Below, piece by piece: positions 50,964 to 62,628 of a stretch of DNA of 64,000 nt; the stretch's first letter is position 1; the number at the start of each line of letters is the position of its first letter. This stretch comes from Acinetobacter soli. Lineage in GTDB: Bacteria; Pseudomonadota; Gammaproteobacteria; Pseudomonadales; Moraxellaceae. The translations under genes and the position numbers were made by a program. The notes below the pieces were generated by a model. That model was not told the origin of the DNA. It searched no databases and saw only the letters and a list, made by a program, of their open reading frames with translations. Location of the stretch: positions 1-64,000 of the forward strand of contig NZ_BBNM01000015.1 of the NCBI RefSeq assembly GCF_000760595.1, given 5' to 3'.

Positions 50964-52115
50964 ATGGACTTTAATGATTTACTCAATCTAATGGCAACCC
51001 ACAAAGCCTCCGATATGTTCATTACGGCTGGTGTTGAGCCATCATTAAAAATTAATGGCAAAATTACCCCAGTTTCCAAAACCAAATTAGACGGTGACAT
51101 GATCGCGCAGTTGATTGATTCGATCACCACGCAAAAGCAACGCGATGAGTACATGGCAACCCATGAATGTAATTTCGCCATTTTAAACCGCGAACGTACT
51201 GAGCGCTTTCGTGTAAGTGCCTTTCAGCAGCGTGATTTACCCGGCATGGTTATCCGCCGCATCGAAACCAAAATTCCGACGCTAGATCAACTACAGCTAC
51301 CACCGATTCTCAAGGACTTGGCCTTGACTAAACGCGGTATTATTTTGTTTTCTGGTGCAACAGGAACAGGAAAATCCACTTCGCTTGCGTCGATGATTCA
51401 TCACCGTAATCTACACTCAAGCGGTCATATTATTACCATTGAAGATCCGATTGAATTTATACATGCACATGCTGGCTGTATTGTTACGCAGCGCGAAGTC
51501 GGTATTGATACCGATTCCTACGAAGTGGCTTTAAAAAATACGTTACGCCAAGCACCAGACGTTATTTTGATTGGTGAAATTCGCACACGTGAAGTCATGG
51601 ATTATGCACTGGCATTTGCCGAAACCGGGCATTTAGTCTTTGCAACTTTACATGCCAACAACGCCAATCAGACCTTAGAGCGTATCATTCACTTTTTCGA
51701 GCAAGATCGGCGTGAGCAGGTGCTGATGGACTTATCACTTAACTTAAAAGCCGTCATCTCTCAGCAACTGATTGCTACGCCTGATGGTCAAAGTCGCCGT
51801 GCTGCCGTTGAAGTGATGATCAATTCACCTTTGATGTCGGATTACATTCGCCAAGGTGAGATTTATAAAATTAAGGAACTGATGGCACGCTCTGGTGAAC
51901 TGGGAATGCAGACCTTTGATCAGGCCTTGTTTGAATTACACGAACACGGACAAATCAGTTATGCCGATGCACTAAAACATGCCGACTCACCCAACAATCT
52001 GCGTTTGCAGATCAAACTTTCTCAAGAAGCCAATACCGCAATTGATCAAAAAGAGAAAATGCTTGAAGTCGATCAAAAAATCACCTTTGACGGTCAACGT
52101 CATGATCTAAAATGA
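50964..52115 (+). CDS. pilU: PilT-like ATPase PilU
   Basis: The 383-residue PilT paralogue assists PilT in force-dependent retraction. It has KASDMFITAGVEPSLKINGK, Walker A GATGTGKST (about 130), Asp box HIITIEDPIEF, Walker B DVILIGEIR, and TGHLVFATLHANNANQTLER. The C-terminal extension (about 350-383) is longer than in PilT and typical of PilU. A terminator follows right after the stop. Confidence 0.96.
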   Translation: MDFNDLLNLMATHKASDMFITAGVEPSLKINGKITPVSKTKLDGDMIAQLIDSITTQKQRDEYMATHECNFAILNRERTERFRVSAFQQRDLPGMVIRRIETKIPTLDQLQLPPILKDLALTKRGIILFSGATGTGKSTSLASMIHHRNLHSSGHIITIEDPIEFIHAHAGCIVTQREVGIDTDSYEVALKNTLRQAPDVILIGEIRTREVMDYALAFAETGHLVFATLHANNANQTLERIIHFFEQDRREQVLMDLSLNLKAVISQQLIATPDGQSRRAAVEVMINSPLMSDYIRQGEIYKIKELMARSGELGMQTFDQALFELHEHGQISYADALKHADSPNNLRLQIKLSQEANTAIDQKEKMLEVDQKITFDGQRHDLK

Positions 52116-52116
52116 A

Positions 52117-52142
52117 AAAAAGGGCATTATCTGCCCTTTTTT
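52117..52142 (+). terminator. Terminator of pilTU
   Basis: A 10-bp stem (52117-52126 with 52132-52141, five-base loop) followed by T. A-run upstream makes it bidirectional. Confidence 0.85.
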
Positions 52143-52165
52143 ATTGTTGGATTTATGTGAAATCC

Positions 52166-52603
52166 TTACTTTTTACGCAGTGCGTCTTTGCAATCTGGGT
52201 TGTTGCAATAACCGTATAGATTCAATGAGTGGCCTGTCAAAGTAAAATTGTGCTTTTCAGCAACGGAGTGTTGCTCTTGCTCAATAATATCATTTGTAAA
52301 TTCAACAACTTTGTTACAATTTAAGCAAACAAGGTGATCGTGGTGATCTTCCTGCATGATTTCAAAAACAGAGTGATTGTTTTCAAAATGATGGCGCTGA
52401 ATAATTCCTGCTGCTTCAAACTGTGTTAAAACTCGGTAAACCGTTGCCAGACCAACATCTTCACCTTGTTCAAGCAAAGTTTTATAAATATCTTCTGCAC
52501 TCAAATGGTGTTGTTTTGAATTTTCTAGTAATTCCAAAATCTTAATTCGAGGAAGGGTGACTTTCAGTCCAGCTTTTCGTAAATCTTGATTGGAAATCGG
52601 CAT
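52166..52603 (-). CDS. fur: Ferric uptake regulator
   Basis: The 145-residue regulator binds Fe(II) and represses iron-uptake genes. The N-terminal winged helix has LKVTLPRIKILELLE and VGLATVYRVLTQFEAAGII. The metal region holds ENNHSVFEIMQEDHHDHLVCLNCNKVVEF with His and CxxC, and the C-terminal CNNPDC. I chose ATG 52603 (MPISNQDLRKAGL), the usual family start. It is divergent from bamE. Confidence 0.97.
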   Translation of the reverse strand: MPISNQDLRKAGLKVTLPRIKILELLENSKQHHLSAEDIYKTLLEQGEDVGLATVYRVLTQFEAAGIIQRHHFENNHSVFEIMQEDHHDHLVCLNCNKVVEFTNDIIEQEQHSVAEKHNFTLTGHSLNLYGYCNNPDCKDALRKK

Positions 52604-52714
52604 AAAAAAGGGTCTCTCAACAAATCTCAAGTTGGAATAGGCAATCGTGATGAGATGCAGTATGATCTATCCTTGGATCAAATGCATCATAATTTATCGG
52701 GATAGTGTAGCAAA

Positions 52715-53113
52715 ATGCAAAAACTTATGTTGGCGTTATTCGTCACTTCACTGCTTGCTGGTTGTTCAACGCTCGGCGTCTATAAGGTTGATATTCCTCA
52801 AGGAACCCCTTTAACCAAAGCTCAAGCATCAAAAGTTCAGGTGGGCATGAATTACCAACAGGTAAAGTTTTTACTCGGTAGCCCAACAATTACAGATCCA
52901 TTAAATCCATATCGCTGGGATTACGTGTACAACTATATTCCGGGAACTTACGCCAAAAAAGCAAAAATTCCGGCAGCGCGCGGTCAGCATCTAAAAATCT
53001 ACTTTGACCAGTCTGGTATCGTCACCAATATTGAAGGTATCGATACCTTACCAGAGTCTCAACCGGGCTTACCAGGTTCAAAAGAAGCCATACTGACTGC
53101 GCCACCACTATAA
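52715..53113 (+). CDS. bamE: Outer-membrane assembly lipoprotein BamE (OmlA/SmpA)
   Basis: The 132-residue lipoprotein has a signal with lipobox LLAGCS (Cys 16) and the BamE domain: LTKAQASKVQVGMNYQQVKFLLGSP, WDYVYNY and LKIYFDQSGIVTNIEG. It belongs to the BAM complex that inserts outer-membrane proteins. Its divergent arrangement with fur is conserved in the Pseudomonadales. A strong terminator follows. Confidence 0.95.
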   Translation: MQKLMLALFVTSLLAGCSTLGVYKVDIPQGTPLTKAQASKVQVGMNYQQVKFLLGSPTITDPLNPYRWDYVYNYIPGTYAKKAKIPAARGQHLKIYFDQSGIVTNIEGIDTLPESQPGLPGSKEAILTAPPL

Positions 53114-53131
53114 AGGCTTCCTCAAAAAAAG

Positions 53132-53156
53132 AAACCCCTCATTTGAGGGGTTTTTT
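53132..53156 (+). terminator. Terminator of bamE
   Basis: A 9-bp stem (53132-53140 with 53145-53153) with an ATTT loop, then a T-run. Confidence 0.88.
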
Positions 53157-53168
53157 ATATACTGGCGA

Positions 53169-53480
53169 TCACTTAAAGCGATTACCCTTTTGAAAACGAC
53201 CAACCGGATTTTTTTCTGCACGTTTGCGTCGAATGTCCTTTGGATTAATGGTTAAAGCTCGATACACTTCTACCCGATCGCCTGCTTTAAGCGGCTGTTC
53301 AAGCGCACATCGAATACCAAAAATACCCACTTGTAATGGCATTTCTAGCTGTGTGGTAAGCAAGAGTCCACTTTTTTCAATGGCCTCTATCGCTGTCATT
53401 CCGGCTTCAAAAGCAACAGCAAGATGAAACTGTTGATCTGGTGCGGCATAAGCCACCCAAACCTGCTGAAGATTACTCAT
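53169..53480 (-). CDS. rnfH: RnfH family (UPF0125/RatB) ubiquitin-like protein
   Basis: The 103-residue protein, starting MSNLQQVWVAYAAPDQQFHLAV, has the RnfH pattern: GMTAIEAIEKSGLL, VGIFGIRCALEQPLKAGDRVEVYRAL and a basic tail with DIRRKRAEK. Its function is unclear; it may act with RatA-type proteins, but no ratA is next to it here. Its start overlaps the upstream transporter-like gene by four bases. Confidence 0.9.
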   Translation of the reverse strand: MSNLQQVWVAYAAPDQQFHLAVAFEAGMTAIEAIEKSGLLLTTQLEMPLQVGIFGIRCALEQPLKAGDRVEVYRALTINPKDIRRKRAEKNPVGRFQKGNRFK

Positions 53481-54568
53481 GTAAACAGTTGTCCAAGTAC
53501 CGAAATCATCGCCAGTACAATGCCTAAAGGTAAGACAATACGGACAGCAATCCGCCAAAGATTATAAAATAGCTCACTACTAAAATTCATCGATTTACGC
53601 AAGTGACTGATTTTCATAATCCATCCCGCAAAAATCGCGTAGATCAAACACAACAGTAGCCCCCAAAGCATGGTCAGAATATAAAATTCTGCCTGAATGG
53701 CAGGAATTGCCCAGATCACAACAGCCACAACTGGAACTGCCCACTGTAATGCCAGCGCAGCCTGACGCTCAATTAACTGTTCACGAGCAAGTTGTAGGAG
53801 CAGTGCCGATGCCATCAATGCAGCAACCACCCAAGTCAGTACAGGAACCGTTTGCTGAATTGACACAAAGCCAAATGCAATCACCGCCACCAGTTGTGCC
53901 AACCAGATCGGCAGTACAGAAGCGCTGGCTGATGTCTGTTGATCGACCTGTTTTACTGTTGTTTGCCAGTATAGGCCCATACCTAAACCACTCGCCACAA
54001 GAGCCAGAACAGTGGCATTGCCCCACTCTTTAAATTCAAGTGATGTCCAGTGCCATGGCTGAAGCTGAGCAGCATCATAAACCTGACCAAGCGCGATAGA
54101 CGCAATCAACGCAATTGCAGTGATGAGCAGCAAAATCTGGCGTGATACAAAGGATAAGCCAAATGCCAGCACCGCAAGTACAATCAACAATAGATTAGGT
54201 GCAACACCTAAAGTGAATTGTTGCGGTAACAGCATGCTGGCATGAGAAAGAATTCCGCCAGCCAAAAATGCAATGAATACCACAGCCAACCAGCCCACCA
54301 AACGCCATTTAGAAGACGCATCGGCATCCCGCGTTAGGCGTGAAAGTGCGTTCAGCGCTGTGGTTTTTGAACGGCGCGCCAGTGCAATTTCCAAATAACA
54401 CACAGGCAACGCCAAAATCACCATGCTACCGAGCCATAACAACCAAAAATCAAGCTGACGATCAATTTGAATACCGACTGCCGGCGCGAGGGTAACAATA
54501 ATCACCAAGCTCAAACAAAACGCCATAAGTGGCGAAAGCCATCGTGATAAAGGAGAATCCTGCATCAT
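53477..54568 (-). CDS. Multi-helix membrane protein resembling sodium-neurotransmitter symporters
   Basis: The 363-residue protein has about 11 hydrophobic helices. The last segment (FYNLWRIAVRIVLPLGIVLAM) resembles the final helix of NSS-type transporters, and the first segment has GIQIDRQLDFWLLWLGSMVI in place of the conserved NSS sodium site. It looks like a divergent or degenerate NSS relative; the substrate is unknown. It shares a four-base overlap with rnfH. Confidence 0.65.
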   Translation of the reverse strand: MMQDSPLSRWLSPLMAFCLSLVIIVTLAPAVGIQIDRQLDFWLLWLGSMVILALPVCYLEIALARRSKTTALNALSRLTRDADASSKWRLVGWLAVVFIAFLAGGILSHASMLLPQQFTLGVAPNLLLIVLAVLAFGLSFVSRQILLLITAIALIASIALGQVYDAAQLQPWHWTSLEFKEWGNATVLALVASGLGMGLYWQTTVKQVDQQTSASASVLPIWLAQLVAVIAFGFVSIQQTVPVLTWVVAALMASALLLQLAREQLIERQAALALQWAVPVVAVVIWAIPAIQAEFYILTMLWGLLLCLIYAIFAGWIMKISHLRKSMNFSSELFYNLWRIAVRIVLPLGIVLAMISVLGQLFT

Positions 54569-54704
54569 GCATACCTTGAATAAAGTCTGCCGATATTTTG
54601 CCTTTGTCCGACCTGAAAATCAAAGTTTCTATTCAAAAACAGAACGTTTTCGACCCAAAATGATTGATCTCAATTTTGCAACGCCTTTCTATTGAATACC
54701 GGGT

Positions 54705-55553
54705 TTAATACTGGTCGGCACGGGTAATGCGTTTAAGTTCAGGGTTGAGTGCCTCTCGCTCTAAACGCTCTACTCGGGTTAAAGCTTGCTTAATCGGGCG
54801 TCCATCTTGAAACACAATCATCTCACCTGGTTGATAAGGCATCCAGACCTCATTTTGAGTCAGTGGCTCGGTGGTAATCACCGCCACGCGATCTTTGGCA
54901 GTGGTCACCTGACTAAAATCCACTTCGACATCTAGATCGATCAATCGAGCGGCTTTAAAGGGATGCTCACGGACTAACCAGTGTAACTTCGTTGTGGCAT
55001 AGCTGTACAAAGCCTGACCATTAGATAAGCAGTAATTGAATGTTCCATGTTCGGCTATTCGAGGCGCAATCTGCTCAAGCGCGGTAAAAATCTGATGAAT
55101 ACTGGGCTCGGTATAACCAAAACGTTCTACCAACTGATCCAGCAAGTAACAAAAAGCACGTTCACTATCGGTATTGCCAACCGGAACAAAACGACCAGTC
55201 AGGCGCGGATTAAAATGATGCAAATCGCCATTATGGGCAAAAATCCACTGTCGCCCCCACAGCTCACGCATAAATGGATGCGAATTTTCAAGAGTAATCT
55301 TACCCTGAGTGGCTTTGCGGATATGCGAAATCACATTGCGTGATTTAATTGGAAAATTACGCACCAACTCTGCAATCGGAGATTCTACCGCAGACTGATT
55401 ATCGACAAACAAACGGCAGGCTTTGTCTTCAAAAAAAGCAATCCCGAACCCATCGGAATGATCGGAAGTAATGCCCGCCCGTTGTGAAAATCCTTTAAAC
55501 GAAAAGGTAATATCGGTAGGCGTTGCACAATTCATTCCAAGTAGCTGGCACAT
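54705..55553 (-). CDS. Class II glutamine amidotransferase (YafJ-like)
   Basis: The 282-residue protein has the N-terminal nucleophile Cys2 (MCQLLGMNC), then SDGFGIAFFED, the motif ISHIRKATQGKITLENSHPF, and FAHNGDLHHFN, which hold the glutaminase site. NTDSERAFCYLLDQL follows. This matches the YafJ-type class II amidotransferases. Glutamine is hydrolysed, but the ammonia acceptor is unknown. It stands alone. Confidence 0.92.
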   Translation of the reverse strand: MCQLLGMNCATPTDITFSFKGFSQRAGITSDHSDGFGIAFFEDKACRLFVDNQSAVESPIAELVRNFPIKSRNVISHIRKATQGKITLENSHPFMRELWGRQWIFAHNGDLHHFNPRLTGRFVPVGNTDSERAFCYLLDQLVERFGYTEPSIHQIFTALEQIAPRIAEHGTFNYCLSNGQALYSYATTKLHWLVREHPFKAARLIDLDVEVDFSQVTTAKDRVAVITTEPLTQNEVWMPYQPGEMIVFQDGRPIKQALTRVERLEREALNPELKRITRADQY

Positions 55554-55653
55554 AACGGTAAAGGCAAGAATGATCTAGATGTAAAGTCTATTGTGCATGA
55601 GAGCACAATGCCTTGCAAATCTCAATTTTGATACATCTTATGCACTTTTTCTG

Positions 55654-56439
55654 CTAAGGACGGCGCTGAACGCGTTTATTCATGACAAAAGACTTGGCAA
55701 TTTGGTTCACCTCAAGTAATACAAAATAATCCAAACATTGAAAGGCTTCATCATAAAATGCCTGTTTAGATAATCGAGCTTGCATGCTTAAGTACATCTG
55801 AAACAGTTTGGGAATACGCTCATCTTGGGTAAAGCTATAAGCTGGATGCTGCGGCTCATAAGGGTGTTTAGAGGCAATATCTAAGCTTTGCGCAGACGTA
55901 AGCTGCTGTATTTTCCGATGCGTATGATAGACACGGGCAGCATTGTTATCTAGATGAATACTGACACAACCCATGAGGTATTTGGCTTTCATGGACCACA
56001 AAATTTTAGGCACCAGATTCAACCACAAAATAGACAGTGCTTTACCAGAACGAAATTGCGGATGCACACAGGTTCGACCAATTTCGACCACACTGGGTAC
56101 ATGCGATAGATGCCCCACCACATCAAACTCTTGAGCACTATAACTCTGTGCCAGTTCATGCCCCAAAAAGTGTTTCAAACGTGTATATGCCACGATCTCG
56201 CCAGACCATTTTTCGCGTAATACTGCATGCTCACAGCCAAAATCATAGACATCCTGATCTAAACCTGAGTCAAAATGAATGCCAAACTGTGGGCCAAACT
56301 GTTCAGCGCGAAAGCGTTGTACTTCCTCTAATTCTTTTAAGGTTTCAACCCACTCAAACTTATATTGAGTGGTTGAGGATTTTTGACGTAGCAATGGAAA
56401 ATTTAAGTGGTGTCGATAATGATTCAATTTGTCTAGCAT
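55654..56439 (-). CDS. OlsB-like GNAT acyltransferase (ornithine lipid type)
   Basis: The 261-residue protein has EVQRFRAEQFGPQFG (about 38-52), DQDVYDFGCEHAVL, VVEIGRTCVHPQFRSGKALSIL (about 125-146) and YLMGCVSIHL, which follow the hemolysin/OlsB-type pattern (PF13444). OlsB transfers an acyl chain to ornithine in ornithine-lipid synthesis; the match is to the family, and the exact product is inferred. No OlsA-type acyltransferase lies next to it, although a PlsC-like protein is encoded at 62.6 kb. Confidence 0.75.
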   Translation of the reverse strand: MLDKLNHYRHHLNFPLLRQKSSTTQYKFEWVETLKELEEVQRFRAEQFGPQFGIHFDSGLDQDVYDFGCEHAVLREKWSGEIVAYTRLKHFLGHELAQSYSAQEFDVVGHLSHVPSVVEIGRTCVHPQFRSGKALSILWLNLVPKILWSMKAKYLMGCVSIHLDNNAARVYHTHRKIQQLTSAQSLDIASKHPYEPQHPAYSFTQDERIPKLFQMYLSMQARLSKQAFYDEAFQCLDYFVLLEVNQIAKSFVMNKRVQRRP

Positions 56440-56515
56440 AAGCTCACCCCGTGTTTTTCTTTGCTTACACTAAAACACCCGCATGACAACTATATGACCA
56501 ATATCTATACCCATA

Positions 56516-56543
56516 AAAAAGACCAGTCATGACTGGTCTTTTT
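56516..56543. terminator. Bidirectional terminator downstream of argB
   Basis: A 13-bp palindromic stem centred at 56529/56530 (AAAAGACCAGTC and complement) with A/T arms. Confidence 0.85.
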
Positions 56544-56557
56544 CTAGATTCGAAAAA

Positions 56558-58905
<2,348 letters not shown>

Positions 58906-59054
58906 AAGTCTGTTCTTCTTATGCCTATGTTAGCAAAACGGGAAAAATTGAAAAAAATTTAGGTACAATGACAAAATAAAGACGCCAAAATAAAAAATCA
59001 GATCGATAACCCGATATTATTAATATAATTTTTTGTAACATTCAATTATAAATA

Positions 59055-59088
59055 AATAAATGCCTGTTTACACAGGCATTTATTAGAA
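59055..59088. terminator. Bidirectional terminator downstream of dut
   Basis: A 12-bp stem (59055-59066 with 59073-59084) with a six-base loop and A/T arms. It lies between dut and algC although both read leftward, so algC may need its own promoter. Confidence 0.75.
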
Positions 59089-59091
59089 AAA

Positions 59092-59544
59092 TTACTGCTT
59101 TCCAGTGTGTCCAAAACCGCCTGCACCGCGGTCTGTTGCGACAAAATCTTCGACCTGTTCAAACTCGGCCTGCACCACAGGAACCAGCACGTATTGTGCT
59201 AGACGCTCACCTGGCTCTAAACGAAATGTGGTTTGACCACGATTCCATACCGAAATCATCAGCTCGCCCTGATAGTCTGAATCGATCAAGCCCACCAAGT
59301 TTCCAAGCACAATCCCGTGTTTGTGTCCCAAACCTGAACGCGGCAAAATCATGCCTGCGAATTGGGTATCTTGAATGTAAATCGCCATACCGGTTTTCAC
59401 CAGTACCGTTTGCCCAGGTTCAATCTCTATGGCATCATCTAAACAAGCACGCAAATCCAGTCCAGCAGATCCTGCTGTTGCATACGTTGGCAATGGCCAT
59501 TCTTTTCCTACACGAGGATCCAGTAATTTGACTTGGACTTTCAT
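59092..59544 (-). CDS. dut: dUTPase
   Basis: The 150-residue trimeric enzyme hydrolyses dUTP. The five motifs are present: [46 protein letters not shown] and [12 protein letters not shown] chose the second ATG at 59544 since the AGGA lies six bases before it. A terminator follows the stop. Confidence 0.96.
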   Translation of the reverse strand: MKVQVKLLDPRVGKEWPLPTYATAGSAGLDLRACLDDAIEIEPGQTVLVKTGMAIYIQDTQFAGMILPRSGLGHKHGIVLGNLVGLIDSDYQGELMISVWNRGQTTFRLEPGERLAQYVLVPVVQAEFEQVEDFVATDRGAGGFGHTGKQ

Positions 59545-59565
59545 CATTATTCCTAAGTTGTTGCA

Positions 59566-61605
59566 TTAACGTTTTAATAAAGCTTTTAAATTGGCCAGAT
59601 ATTGCTGTGCCTGCTCTTTCGGATCGACATTAGCCGCAAGTTTTTTCTTACGGCCGAGCCATTCAAGTTCATCTTGCGGCAATTCATCCAAAAAGCGGCT
59701 CGGTGTCATTTGTTTCATCTGACCGCCATTTTTACGCTGTTCGGCCAAGGTCAGGGTAAGGCCTTGTCGTGCACGGGTAATTCCCACATACATCAAACGG
59801 CGTTCTTCTTCGATGGTATCGGCAGCAATCGAGTTTTTATGCGGCAGTAGTTCTTCTTCCAGCCCCATAATGTACACAAATGGAAACTCAAGACCTTTGG
59901 CAGCGTGTAGGGTCAGCAAGTTGACCTTGTCGGTATCTTCCTCTTCTTGCTGCTGTTCGAGCAGATCGAGCAGCACCAATTTTCGGATCACACTTTCAAT
60001 GTTTTTATCATCTACATCGTCGGTACGATTCAGTAGATTTTGGATACTGTTATAAAGACTTTCGATGTTGTCGAGCTTGCTTTTTTCTTGCGCAGGCGTT
60101 GCCGCTTGCTCACGAATATAGTCGATATAGCCTGCCTCATTCATCATCTGGCGGACTTTAGGCACAGGTTCATCGTCATCGAGTAATTCTCGCGTAAAGG
60201 TCTGCACAAAGTCTGCAAATTCATGCAACTGTGTCATGGCCTTTTTCGGTAGCACCATGCTTAAGCGCTGATCCGATGACGCGCCCAAAAGGGACAAGTG
60301 ATTTTCCTGCGCAAACAGTCCGAGTTTTTCAAGGGTGACTGGTCCGATCGCACGCTTAGGCGTATTGATAATACGTAAAAAAGCACTGTCATCTTCTGGG
60401 TTAATAATCAAACGCAGATAGCTCATGACATCTTTAATTTCAGCGCGGGCAAAGAACGATTGTCCACCCGAAAGCTTATAGGGAATCTGCATCTGGCGTA
60501 ACTGGGTTTCCAAAATACGCGCCTGAAAGTTACCGCGATACAAAACCGCATAATCTTTCCAGTTTTTTCCGTTCATGAGCTTATGCGTCATCAGGTCTTT
60601 CACCACACGCTCGGCCTCATCGTCATCATTACGGCAGGTAATAATCCGGATGACCTCTCCATGACCTTTATCGCTCCACAGTTTTTTATCAAAAATATGT
60701 GGATTATGTTCAATCACGGCGTTGGCCGCTTTTAAGATCCGGCTGGTTGAACGGTAGTTTTGTTCAAGCTTAATCACTTTAAGATTCGGAAAATCTTCTT
60801 TGAGTAAGGCCATGTTTTCCGGCTTGGCACCCCGCCATGCATAAATCGACTGGTCATCATCACCAACCGCAGTAAACTGCCCCATTACTCCCACTAGAAG
60901 CTTGACCAGAATATACTGGGCGGTGTTGGTATCTTGGTATTCATCGACCAGCAAATAACGGGTCCGGTTTTGCCATTTGTCACGTACTTCGGCATTTTCT
61001 TGCAATAGACGTGTTGGCAATACAATCAAATCATCAAAATCTACTGCGTTGTAGGCACGCAGATTTCGCTCATACAACTGGTATAAGTGCGCAAACTGAA
61101 CATCTTCTGGCGTTTCACAGGTACTGTGTGCCTGCTCTGGCACAATCAGATCATTTTTCCAGTCAGAAATCTTTTTCATGGCCTTGGCAATGAGTTCTTT
61201 GCTTTCGGCGCCCGATAAATTATCACGATGCATTAAATCCATCAGAATTCGTTTGCAATCGTCGGCATCTAAAATTGAAAAGTTATTTTTTAGCGGCGTA
61301 TGCTTCAGCTCAATGCGTAATAAATTCAAACCAAAGGTATGGAATGTCGAAACAGATAGACCTTTGGCTTCTTCACGTGACAATAACTGCGTCACACGCT
61401 CTTTCATTTCACGCGCCGCCTTGTTGGTAAAGGTCATCGCTGTAATACGATGTGCAGGAATGCGACACTGTTTAACCAGATAGGCGATTTTTTGCGTAAT
61501 CACCGATGTTTTGCCCGAACCCGCTCCTGCAAGCACTAACAACGGTCCTTGAGTATATTTCATGGCTTCTTGTTGTTTGTCATTTAAATGACTGGCTGCA
61601 GACAT
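59566..61605 (-). CDS. rep: ATP-dependent DNA helicase Rep (UvrD family)
   Basis: The 679-residue superfamily 1 helicase unwinds DNA ahead of blocked forks. The motifs are Walker A LAGAGSGKT (about 25-33), MTFTNKAAREM (Ia), LLVDEYQDTNTAQY (II), VGDDDQSIYAWRGA (III), LEQNYRST (IV), VNLLTLHAAKGLEFPFV (V) and EERRLMYVGITRA (VI). Length and motifs fit Rep more than UvrD. I chose the ATG at 61605 (MSAASHLNDKQQEAM). Confidence 0.94.
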   Translation of the reverse strand: MSAASHLNDKQQEAMKYTQGPLLVLAGAGSGKTSVITQKIAYLVKQCRIPAHRITAMTFTNKAAREMKERVTQLLSREEAKGLSVSTFHTFGLNLLRIELKHTPLKNNFSILDADDCKRILMDLMHRDNLSGAESKELIAKAMKKISDWKNDLIVPEQAHSTCETPEDVQFAHLYQLYERNLRAYNAVDFDDLIVLPTRLLQENAEVRDKWQNRTRYLLVDEYQDTNTAQYILVKLLVGVMGQFTAVGDDDQSIYAWRGAKPENMALLKEDFPNLKVIKLEQNYRSTSRILKAANAVIEHNPHIFDKKLWSDKGHGEVIRIITCRNDDDEAERVVKDLMTHKLMNGKNWKDYAVLYRGNFQARILETQLRQMQIPYKLSGGQSFFARAEIKDVMSYLRLIINPEDDSAFLRIINTPKRAIGPVTLEKLGLFAQENHLSLLGASSDQRLSMVLPKKAMTQLHEFADFVQTFTRELLDDDEPVPKVRQMMNEAGYIDYIREQAATPAQEKSKLDNIESLYNSIQNLLNRTDDVDDKNIESVIRKLVLLDLLEQQQEEEDTDKVNLLTLHAAKGLEFPFVYIMGLEEELLPHKNSIAADTIEEERRLMYVGITRARQGLTLTLAEQRKNGGQMKQMTPSRFLDELPQDELEWLGRKKKLAANVDPKEQAQQYLANLKALLKR

Positions 61606-61689
61606 ATGTATTCCCCTGATGATTCCGAGCGTGATTATAGACATCTATTGCGCCAATGCCCATCGTAATGAAACGGATTTTAACCATAA

Positions 61690-61714
61690 AAAAACCACCC
61701 GAAGGTGGTTTTTA
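61690..61714. terminator. Terminator downstream of the OmpA-type lipoprotein gene
   Basis: A 9-10-bp stem around a CGAA loop (61694-61699 with 61704-61709 plus A/T arms) serving the leftward gene; a T-run also lies on the right. Confidence 0.82.
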
Positions 61715-61730
61715 CATATCCGTGCGACGA

Positions 61731-62384
61731 TTATTGACGCTCGTAAATGCTAATTTCAACACGGCGGTTCTGCTCACGCCCTTGTGCAGTTGCGTTTGAC
61801 GCGATTGGGTTAGATGAACCATAACCTTGTGCATTGATACGTGCAGAAGATACACCCTGACCGCTCAAGTAATTAGCAACAGACTGTGCACGCGCTTGTG
61901 ACAATGGAATGTTGATCGAATCGTTACCAGTATTATCGGTATAACCTGTAACCAAAATCGCACTACGGTTGTCTTCAGACAAAGTTTGCGCAACCTTGTT
62001 CAAAGTTGAGTAGAAGTTCGGTTTGATGTTCGACTTGTTGGTGTCAAATGTAATGTTGCCTGGCATTACCAAGCCGACAGAACCATCTGGGTTACGGTTA
62101 ACTTCTACACCAGTACCCGCCATTTGTTGACGTAATTTTTTCTCTTTTTGGTCGAGGTACAAGCCACTTGCACCACCAAGAATCGCACCAATTGCAGCAG
62201 CACGGTTATTTTGACGGCTAGAGTTTGCATTGGATTTAGAAATACCATAACCTGCCGCAGCACCGATGAGTGTACCTAGGGCAGCTTTATCGTATTCTAC
62301 GCCACCAAGATTGTTTCCAGTTGTTTGGCAACCTGCAAGTGCTACCGCCGCCCCAACTACAGTTGTAATAACTAGTGCACGCAT
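61731..62384 (-). CDS. OmpA-family outer-membrane lipoprotein (YiaD-like)
   Basis: The 217-residue protein has a lipoprotein signal (ALAGCQ, Cys 19), a glycine-zipper region (GTLIGAAAGYGIS and AIGAILGGASGLYL) and a C-terminal OmpA domain (about 110-217) with NITFDTNKSNIKPN, TGYTDNTGNDSIN and NRRVEISI. It should anchor the outer membrane to peptidoglycan. It is single and followed by a strong terminator. Confidence 0.93.
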   Translation of the reverse strand: MRALVITTVVGAAVALAGCQTTGNNLGGVEYDKAALGTLIGAAAGYGISKSNANSSRQNNRAAAIGAILGGASGLYLDQKEKKLRQQMAGTGVEVNRNPDGSVGLVMPGNITFDTNKSNIKPNFYSTLNKVAQTLSEDNRSAILVTGYTDNTGNDSINIPLSQARAQSVANYLSGQGVSSARINAQGYGSSNPIASNATAQGREQNRRVEISIYERQ

Positions 62385-62628
62385 TGCATGCCTCCTCGTT
62401 TGTCTTGTTGTCTGTGAAAATGATGAAATAAAAAAGCCACTTAGACCATTGATATTTTGTTAAGAATATCGCTTTTATTTACATTTTGTAATATTTAATA
62501 CCCAATTAATTGTGCAGTTCATCACATTTTATTCATTCTTTATCGGGATGCCTTTTTTATTTTTAGCACTCGGTCTATATTGATCACACCCTCATACCCT
62601 TAGAAATTGGATCGTCAGGACTTTTCAT